Part shown: positions 56,530-64,000 of the stretch, one piece after another
How the letters are laid out: each line of letters opens with the position of its first letter
Numbering within the stretch: the first letter of the stretch is position 1
Assembly (NCBI GenBank): GCA_037892935.1
Contig: JAYXKI010000003.1
Coordinates: 1,426,001-1,490,000 of the forward strand
Reading direction: 5' to 3'
DNA: 64,000 bases
Origin: Phlebopus portentosus
Lineage: Eukaryota > Basidiomycota > Agaricomycetes > Boletales > Boletinellaceae
Made by a program: the position numbers and the translations under genes
Notes under the pieces: generated by a model
Database searches by the model: none
The model's input: only the letters and a program-made list of their open reading frames with translations
What the model was told of the DNA's origin: nothing

Positions 56530-58639
56530 TCAATCCGCCTTATCCGCGAGAATATTTCTGAGGCGAGTGTGAATCAATTGCGCGTCTGTGCGGCCTTTGC
56601 TCGCCTTCATCACGTAGCCGACCAGCTTGTTCAGGACTCTAAGGTTGCCTTTGCGAACAACCTCAGCTTCCTCTGGGAGTGCTTCAATGGCTTCTTTGCA
56701 GAGTTTATCGACAAACTCTTTAGTTTGCTCGTTGTTAGTTTCAAGAGCTAATAATGAAAGCTCTTTCGCTATGGCTGATGGCGCGGCCTTTGACTGCTTC
56801 TCGATAATATGTTTCAGCAAACGCTTCCCGGAAGTCCCTGGTTAAAAATCAGCGATAGTATCCGAATGTCGCTTCATTTCGCGGTATACCTGTCAGCTTC
56901 TTGCTTTCTACAAGATCGATGAGCTCTCCCAGTTGCACGGCCGAAATAATGTTGTCCTTGAAATTTTCCTTCCTTGCGACGAGAAGGCCGTAAAGATCAT
57001 GCGTTATCCTAGAAAGACGAGTAAACTTCAAGAAATTGAGCAAGGCCGCAATGATAACAAACCAATTTATGGCTACTTTCGCGTTTCGGTTATTCGAAAC
57101 ATCGTCGAAATACGAGATAAATCCACCACCGAGCCTGCCATCGAATCCTACTTCACGTCCTGCATCTATTGACATAAGAAAGTCGACGTCTCTTTCGCTG
57201 AGTCCCTTTGCGAGGAGACGAGCGCGAATCTGCTCCGGAAGTTCGGGCATTGACGATCGCACTGACTCGATATAAGCCTATGTTTTGAATATTAACAATA
57301 GCATCTGACTTCAGAGATAAATTTGTGGTCTACTTCGTTAAGAATGATAGGCGGCAGATTTGGATCAGGCATGTATCGATAGTCTGGCGCATCTTCCTTG
57401 CTTCTCAGCAAATATGTCTCGGCAGTCTGCTCGTCGAATCCTCTCGTCTCTTGACGCACCGTACCGCCTGCCTCGAGCACTTCAATATGCCTCAGTACTT
57501 CTGATCCTGGAGGATCGTGATGAGCCTCTCAAGCACAATAAACTCCTTGAACGGTCTCTTACTGATAGCTATAGTCATGAACTTCACGCTATTAAGGTTC
57601 TTGATCTCGCATCGTGTTCCTTTTGGATCTCCCGCTTGATGCACGGACACATTTGCGTCGCAGCGAAGGGAACCCTTTAGCCGCAAAGATCAAAAGCAAA
57701 GAACGGTGTCGATTTAGTAAAGGCTTACTTCTTCCATGTTCCCATCACTTGCACCGACAGATCGCAGCAAAGCCTGTAATGTCCTGAGGTATTCACCAGC
57801 TTGTTCAGGAGTTCTACGCGCGAACTCAATAGTTAAATGGGCTGTAGTACCGGAAAGATCACCTCATGTCAGGCTCCGAGACTATTTCCATCAGTGCCGT
57901 ACCAGCTCTATTCAAGTCAATAACTGATTGCTGACTTCTTTGATCGAAGGTAGATTTGGCAGTGTCCTAGTTAATATGAGGTGAGCTTCGGACAACGGTA
58001 CAGGAAACATTTATTTTTAACTTGCTCCAACTGAATCTGCTTTATCTTGACTGATACCTCATCCTTGCGGAGTTTGAGACGACCGCCTTTCGCAAGTGGT
58101 GCTACGGGTACATTCAATTTTTAATTAACACAGAAAGGTGAACGTTCATACCATATTGCTGAGTGATCTGGTATCCGGCGGGCAAATCAGAGTAGAAATA
58201 ATGTTTGCGATCAAATGCAGAACGTCGCTGAATGGTGGAGTTTAAAGCAAGCGCGGTCCTGACTGCTAGCTCGACACACGAGGAGTTCAGTTTCTAAGAA
58301 TGTTATAAGCGAATAACTCCAGAGAAATAAGAATTGGTCTACAGGAAGGGTTCCAGGAAAGGCTGCATCAAAAATGTCGACATGAGTATTCGGTGACTCA
58401 TCATAGGTTGAAGTCCAGGCATCTGGTAAGACGTTATCGTGTTATTCTGATAAACATATAGGAACGCTCATACGAGAAAATAGCTTTGCACGAGACTTGA
58501 TCTGGGCATGCACCTCCAGGCCGATAACGACTTCCCAACCAGGCCATCTGCCATCTACTCTGGATCCAGACTTGGAGGCAAAAGAACGGACAAGTACATC
58601 TTCATGTCGTATAATGATTCTCGTACATCGTCTGAACAT
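56530..58639 (-). CDS. PET112: Glutamyl-tRNA(Gln) amidotransferase subunit B, mitochondrial
   Basis: GatB of the GatFAB/GatCAB complex converts Glu-tRNA(Gln) to Gln-tRNA(Gln) in mitochondria. Start at 58639: [22 protein letters not shown] is a mitochondrial presequence. It is followed by [21 protein letters not shown], the FPGTLP block, [82 protein letters not shown] and a C-terminal GatB/YqeY helical domain ending [15 protein letters not shown]. About nine exons with introns of about 50 bases; I did not fix every boundary. Convergent with the DsbA-like gene and divergent from the DPBB gene (240 bases). Confidence 0.93.
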
Positions 58640-58879
58640 GAAGCCTCGGAGGTGAGAAAGAGAGACGCGACCCGCCTTTTACAATATACAACTTAAGTTC
58701 AGATCTGAGTCTGCGCGGTCACTGGGTCAGTCACAGCCGAGAAGAGTCTCATCACGTGTTGACGCGTCCCTGCTCAGGCTTGACGCGTTTGCCACTCTCT
58801 CTCCTCTCCCCATAGTATATCACGACCTTGACGACTCAAGTTCGACGCCAGTACACTCATTTGTAACTGTATTTATACG

Positions 58880-59725
58880 ATGATGCTCAGTCTCTCCTTA
58901 ACGTCGGCGTCAACTCTGTTCCTTGCCCTTTTTCTCGCACACACAACTTCTGCCACTTCTATCCAACACCATCCCGACACTGAGTTGAGGGAATACTATA
59001 CTCGCTCTCACGCTCTTGCCAACGACTACCACTTTGACCCCAGGGAATGGGAAGCAGTTAACGTCACTGACCTCTCATATAAATACGACCAGGCAACTCC
59101 TGTCAAACGCGAGCACAAACCGAAGTCCGGGAAGTCTAATAAGAACTCGGCTGGAACGCTCTTCGGTCTTACGGACGCCCTGAAAGCCGGTCTCAAAGCC
59201 ATCGGGGGTGCAGAGAAAGTTGAAATCACCTGGTGAGCCGATTTGCGGAGAATATGGGTTACTCCTGATATCTCTCGCATTAAGGTACACAGGGCATGAT
59301 CTTCTGAATCCTAGTTGCTGGTCAAACACCGACTGGGCGCCCACTGTAAGCATACTTGCGATCTGAATCTTTTCTTGCTCTAATCTGCGTCAAAGGATGA
59401 TTCCTTTGCCTGTGCCCTGACTCTGGATGGTTGGCTATCCCAGCCGAAATGTTTCAAGTTCCTTGAGCGTAAGTATCCTCTTCTCCACATCAGAAAATTT
59501 TGTCAATGTGCTGCTTTTCAAGTCTGCAATGGACCATCGAAATGCGTTTTTGTTCGCAAAGTGGATTCGTGCGCAGGTTGTGCCCCGGGATCCAAGCACG
59601 TAGATCTTACGAAAGGGGCCTTTTCACAGCTCGCAGACCCGAACGAGGGCGTGTTAAACGTAATGATGAGGCAGTCAACCGATCCTCATGTGTGGCTAGA
59701 AGAACTCTGGGGACCAAAGCATTAG
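58880..59725 (+). CDS. Secreted double-psi beta-barrel (RlpA/barwin-like) protein
   Basis: Exons 58880-59232, 59285-59345, 59396-59468 and 59523-59725 give 229 residues. A signal peptide (MMLSLSLTSASTLFLALFLAHTTSATS) and a pro-region end at a dibasic TPVKREHK, a likely Kex2 site. The domain then reads ITWYTGHDLLNPSCW, FACALTLDGW, CNGPSKCVFVRKVDSCAGCAPGSKHVDLTKGAFSQLAD. This is the fungal RlpA-like DPBB fold with paired cysteines, related to expansin/loosenin and barwin proteins. Such proteins act on or bind cell-wall polysaccharide, without known hydrolysis. The C terminus (TDPHVWLEELWGPKH) differs from many relatives. The KEX1 in this window would trim C-terminal basic residues left by Kex2, but no direct link is shown. 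Confidence 0.85.
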
Positions 59726-59896
59726 TGTACGAACGGAATGGTCCTGTGTTGGTTGTGTGAGAAGTATTCAGCAAACCTTGTAGCGTAAAGTGGGACATGT
59801 ACATAACGAATGTAGACTAATCCACAGTACAATATGTGTTACTATTAAGCTCATTGAAGCTCAGCCGAAATGTATCTCGAATAATCTATAAAATGT

Positions 59897-62800
59897 TTAA
59901 GCTTGGATAGCAACTCTCTTTCTTTTCTTGAGGCCGCCTGCCAGAAGACTATCCCTAAGCTCCCTAATCTTGTCTTCCTCCGTAATGTTCTCTTCCAGGA
60001 AGGATGCAGTTCGAGCAGCCTCGTCTTGTCTTTTCGTGTAGCGCAAAGCGGCAAGATTGTAGCCAACCATCTCCTTCTGCTTCAGAAGAGCATCTCGTAA
60101 ATGCTTACGAAGAGGAATAAAGGAAGAGCGCAGTGTCCGCTGTGCAACGATTTGACGATGGTGCGTCTTTAGGAGGAAAACCATTATGCGAGATACCAAT
60201 TCGATATTTTGGCCCTGAGGAAGAATTAAACAAGGTCCGTTATGCAACGCATTTAGCTCACCTTCCTGGCCCATTCGTTTAAATAGATCATCAGACTGAG
60301 GACTTTACTGAATGGCAGAACAAGCAGAGCATCCGTGAGAGCAGTACTATGGGTCTTCTCAATAATCATCAGTACGTATTGGTCCGGGTCCATTTCGTAC
60401 GCCTGCAACATCGCATTTCTTGCTGGAGGTTGCAGCTTGTCCGCCTCTTGAGCCGGAAGCTTGGATCTTGTGTCCTGATACGCAGTGAACGCCTGACGTT
60501 CCGCATCGGCGATCTCGAGAGCCTCCATAATACGTTCTCCCGCCATAAGCGTCTCAGTCGTCTGTTTTGATACTGCAGTTGCTTCTGCCGGCTGTTCGAT
60601 TCCTTCAGCATCAGGTGCTCCTGATCCTATCGGTTCATCAGATCGATTCATTGTTTCCGAAATTCCACTCTCGTATAGTTGCTCGAGCTCCCTTTCCCGT
60701 TCCTCCTCCAGGAAGAGCTATAGCGACGTAATTAGCAACCCTAAAATTTATAAATCACACTCAAACATGCTTACTGGCTCATCGAGCTTTTCCCACACGC
60801 GAATCGATTTGTCGTGCGATCCTGTGACGACAAACTTGCCAAAGTGGCTGACGGCTAACGCCCAGATTTCTCCATGGTGACCATCAAGCTTTTGTATGTT
60901 CTCGAACTACTGGATCATCAGAAACAGAGAAAAAGACCATCGTTACGTCATCGTACCTTGTCCGCGTCCCAATATTTCAAGAGTTTGTCTTTGCTGACAG
61001 TCCAGAAGTAATGAGAGTTCGAGCCCTTTTCAAAGGCAACTTGCATTATACTCTCGTCATGTGCGAAGATGGACTTGTGACAATCTCCAAAGTCTAAGCC
61101 CCATATCTTGACGTTCTTATCCGCAGAACATGTGACGATGAGTTTGGAGTCGTCAGATATATCCATGGATAATACCGGAAGCTGTATCAAACCATACGTA
61201 AGGAATGCGAAGCCAAAGGTAGATGATCCTTCACGGCGATGAAGACCAACATACCTTATGACCGTACAGGGATAGGAAGAATTTCAAAGTATCTTGGTAA
61301 AAAATCTTTACTGTCGAGTCGAGCAAGGAAACGGCAAGGAGCTTTCCATTTGGGCTGAAACGGACGCTCAGGATGTCATCCGTCATCTTCAACGTGCGTA
61401 CATGAATCAGAGACTTGATGTTACCCATCACGTATGAGGAGCCTAAATTTTCGCGCTCGAGTTCCCAGAACTTGATGTCTTTATCCGCGCTACCTGTGAC
61501 CAGGACTTGTTCATCGGGTCTGAGGTGCATGGACCATAGTGTTGATGAATGAGCTTTTATCGTCTCTATCAAGGACGAGGAAGCGATGTCAAAGAGCAAG
61601 ACCTCCCCTGCTTTCGTCCCGATAGCGATCTAAGAGCTCAAGTATGTGAGAGTTTCGCTCCCGGTGCCGTTACTGTACTTTACCTGCCTATCTCCGGGTA
61701 AGAACAAACTGCAAATGGCATAGGGGCAGTCCATCGTCCGTACGCAAGCAGTGGTTTTCAGATTCCAAATCTTGAGAGAACCTGAAGAAACGAAGATAAA
61801 TGCGTGTCTCAAGGATATTACGCTTGGATTTCACCATTTGAAGCTGATGCCAAGAGTTGGTCATCAGAGCTTAAACACAGTGTTCGTACATCTGTACGGT
61901 GGCCGGGTAAATCGAGTGAGTAGAGTCGTGTTGCCTCTGGCTGTTCACTCTTGGCTTTTCTGGGAGCTGGAATATTGTGTATTTCGACGGAATTGGTGTT
62001 CAAAGCGATTAAGAGCTTTTGGCGGGAGAAGAGTCAGTGTAGTCTTGTGCGGAAAAATGCAAGACACATACATTAGTCCCACCCTTCGGATCATTATTTT
62101 GAGCCGAAAACGCGAATGATCTGATCTTCCCACTTGCTCTAATGACAAGATAGGGTGTAAATAGATCGACGAGAGAAATCTCCTCATTATCCCTGTCCAT
62201 ATGTTCATCGAGTTCTACCTTCTCCTTCTTGACATCCTTTTCAGTCGTTCCGTCGCTTTTTGCCTTAGCCTTTTCTCTTTCGCGCCTCCTTCTACGAGCT
62301 TGTTTTTTCCGGATTTCCTCTTCAGTACGTATTCTAAAGACATCGATGGATTTGTCATGAGACTGAACAGCAAGCAAGGCTCGCGAAGGGTGAAAAGATA
62401 TCTGTGAAACCCGATGCCGAGTTGACAATGGAAGTGTTGATACGAAGCGGAACATTCTCGACACCTGCAAAAGAGATTTGCATTCAGACCTAGAAAAAAA
62501 ATTATAATAATGGAATTACTTCTCCACTCTCTGTTTCCTTAAGGCCTTCAGCTAAAGCCTGGTAGTCTATTTTCCATGCTTTTAACTCGCCTTCCCCACC
62601 TCCAGTGAAGATCAGGTCTTGCTCTGGATTGATATCTAGAGTCCATACTTCAGATGGGTGTGCGACAATTGTTTGAACGCAATGTTGTGTTGAGAGATCC
62701 CAGAGCTTAACCAACGTATCTTTCGATGAAGTGACAAGATAGTCTACTGAAAGAACGGCTGAAGAGGACGAGGCAGAATACGAAGGTGCGGTCAAGAAGC

Positions 62801-63412
62801 GAATTGCAGTAATTTGATCGCGATGACCGTGTAGTCTATAGATATTGGCATCAATGACAGATAATGTCGCGTTCAATAAATTGGATACCTGAACATTCCA
62901 GCTTCTCCGACCACATCCCATAAAACAAGATTCGTGTCCTGGGAAGCAGATGCAAGCCTGATTCCGGACTGGTCAAACCGTAGAGCTGTAACCGCTTTTT
63001 TATGGCCATTAAATGTCGCAATCACGGCTGTCGTCTGAGAATTCCACAACCGAATAGATCCATCTGCATAACCGACAGCAAAGACATCGTTGCGAGGAGA
63101 CTGTTCAATACAAGTTACTTCTGCACGATGGCCGGTTTCATGCCACATAGCAAGCTGGAAAGAACCCTTCAGGACGCCGACTAGTGAAGCAATGCCTTGA
63201 ATTGCTTACCATCTGACCCTTTTTCACGTCCCAGATGAGAACATCTTCGAGTGCTGGTACAAAAGCATGTCTTCCATCCCAGACCGAATTTGAACTTGAG
63301 CTGCAGACCAACCCAAATGCCTATGCCGGTACTTAGTTTAGAGCTTTAGCCTTATAGAAGTTAATTATGTCCTTACCTCCGTCGGGCCATGTCTGAGGTA
63401 GCTGCGGACCAT
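59897..63412 (-). CDS. UTP12: WDR3/Utp12, SSU processome WD40 protein
   Basis: Part of the UTP-B subcomplex with Pwp2 and others, needed for 18S rRNA maturation. The start at 63412 gives [12 protein letters not shown], the family N terminus. More than ten WD40 blades follow in two propellers, for example [83 protein letters not shown]. The C-terminal Utp12 helical domain has [41 protein letters not shown] and ends [13 protein letters not shown]. Roughly twelve exons with introns of about 50-60 bases. A Lys/Arg-rich insert ([18 protein letters not shown]) lies near 62290. Divergent from the M18 peptidase gene across 118 bases. Confidence 0.92.
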
Positions 63413-63530
63413 TTTGGCCCAATGGTGGACACTTGTTGAATTGAACAGTGAGTGCCAGAAATCTACACAGTGATCGACATTGATCGACGTTATATTCCTC
63501 AATTACTCAATTTCCTCAGTTCGTGTGCTC
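63413..63530. promoter_or_regulatory. Short divergent promoter, UTP12 / aspartyl aminopeptidase
   Basis: Only 118 bases separate the two start codons, so the core promoters overlap or nearly so. No TATA box is clear. Confidence 0.45.
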
Positions 63531-64000
63531 ATGCTTCCCAGAATACCCAATCTACGACTCCAGTTCAATCCAATTTCACGGCGTCTTCTATCTTCACCCA
63601 CCCCCGCCATGCGCATCCCAGCAGGACCCCAGGCTGCCAGTGACTTTGTCTCCTTCGCGAATGCCTCCCCAACACCTTTCCATGCAGTTCATAATGCTTC
63701 CGAGATACTCGAGCAGGCTGGATTTGTTAAGGCACTACACTCTTGCAATCCGCATGAGCAGAGATACTGATAAGCCGACTAATCATCTGAAGATACTGGA
63801 AGAAGACAAATGGGAGCTGAAAGGCGGTGGAAAATACTATTTCACCAGGTGCGCACCTTGCAGAAACTTAGTTCAAGAACGATAGACTGAAAGACTGTTC
63901 AGAAACCAAGCGTCCTTATTGGCGTTTACTCTCCCAGAGAATTGGAAGCCTGGGACAGGAGCCTCCATTGTTGCTACTCATGTTGACAGCCCTAATCTTC
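63531..64000 (+). CDS. Aspartyl aminopeptidase (M18), 5' part
   Basis: Cuts N-terminal Asp and Glu from peptides (yeast Ape4, animal DNPEP). The ATG at 63531 gives MLPRIPNLRLQFNPISRRLL, which could be a mitochondrial presequence. A second ATG at 63609 (MRIPAGPQAASDFVSFANAS) would give the usual cytosolic form, so two start sites may serve two locations. Family signs: SPTPFHAVHNASEILEQAGF, then after an intron LEEDKWELKGGGKYYFTR, and after another LPENWKPGTGASIVATHVDSP, which holds the first zinc-ligand His (HxD). The gene runs off the right edge. The first donor is probably GGATTT|gttaag near 63725. Confidence 0.9.

Noticed and set aside
1..64000. CRISPR arrays, operons, bacterial-type ribosome binding sites
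   Set aside because: None seen and not expected: introns, chromovirus and gene content show a fungal nuclear genome.

Overview
The window is nuclear DNA of a filamentous basidiomycete, most likely an Agaricomycete. Genes are packed on both strands with gaps of 0.1-0.8 kb, and almost every gene is split by GT-AG introns of about 50-60 bases. Several exons are only 20-27 bases long. The gene set is mostly eukaryotic housekeeping plus basidiomycete-type families: a MogA-MoeA fusion, questin-oxidase-like, DPBB secreted and HFL1/TMEM184 proteins. I rebuilt most gene models by joining exons by hand. Where exon coordinates are quoted, the summed length is a multiple of three and the joined protein reads through; exceptions are stated.

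Layout, left to right. 1-1209: 5' part of an unrecognised helical protein (-). 1410-4397: NOP14 (-), which appears to carry two single-base deletions. 4637-5842: lysophosphatidate acyltransferase (+). 6631-8325: arrestin-like protein (+). 9057-10698: glycerophosphodiester phosphodiesterase (+). 11065-13185: disordered Ser/Pro/Arg-rich protein (+). 14950-17624: two tandem single-exon paralogues (-) that pair an N-terminal Cys/His cluster with a C-terminal membrane anchor. 17934-20717: Utp8/NOL11-like protein (+). 20889-23345: gephyrin/CNX1-type molybdenum-cofactor enzyme (+). 23667-26087: TMEM184/HFL1-like seven-helix protein (+). 26315-26952: DASH subunit SPC19 (-). 27551-30031: KEX1 carboxypeptidase (-). 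30464-31670: thioredoxin-fold membrane protein (-). 31918-33647: questin-oxidase-like protein (-). 34387-36452: GH3 beta-N-acetylglucosaminidase-like protein (+). 36638-37626: MGM101 (-). 37735-47760: a complete 10.0-kb Ty3/Gypsy chromovirus-type LTR retrotransposon. 47781-51572: gamma-tubulin complex component of GCP5 type (+). 51758-53465: VWA-domain protein (-). 53637-55352: PCID2/Thp1 (-). 55573-56479: DsbA-like thioredoxin-fold protein (+). 56530-58639: mitochondrial GatB (-). 58880-59725: secreted DPBB protein (+). 59897-63412: WDR3/Utp12 (-). 63531-64000: 5' part of M18 aspartyl aminopeptidase (+).

Three proteins belong to small-subunit ribosome assembly (NOP14, a Utp8/NOL11-like protein, Utp12). 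Two act in the spindle (SPC19, GCP5) and two in mitochondrial genome maintenance or translation (MGM101, GatB). Many genes are divergent pairs sharing 0.1-0.7 kb upstream regions.

The most striking region is the retrotransposon. It has 311-bp LTRs differing at 2 positions, both CpG transitions, and a perfect 5-bp target duplication (ATTTG). It landed in the roughly 120-bp gap between the divergent MGM101 and GCP5 genes, leaving only 20 bases between its 3' LTR and the GCP5 start codon. Its coding region is broken only by TGA stops and one frame break, a pattern that fits CpG (CGA to TGA) decay. The other candidates for novelty are the tandem Cys/His tail-anchored paralogues and the apparently frameshifted NOP14.
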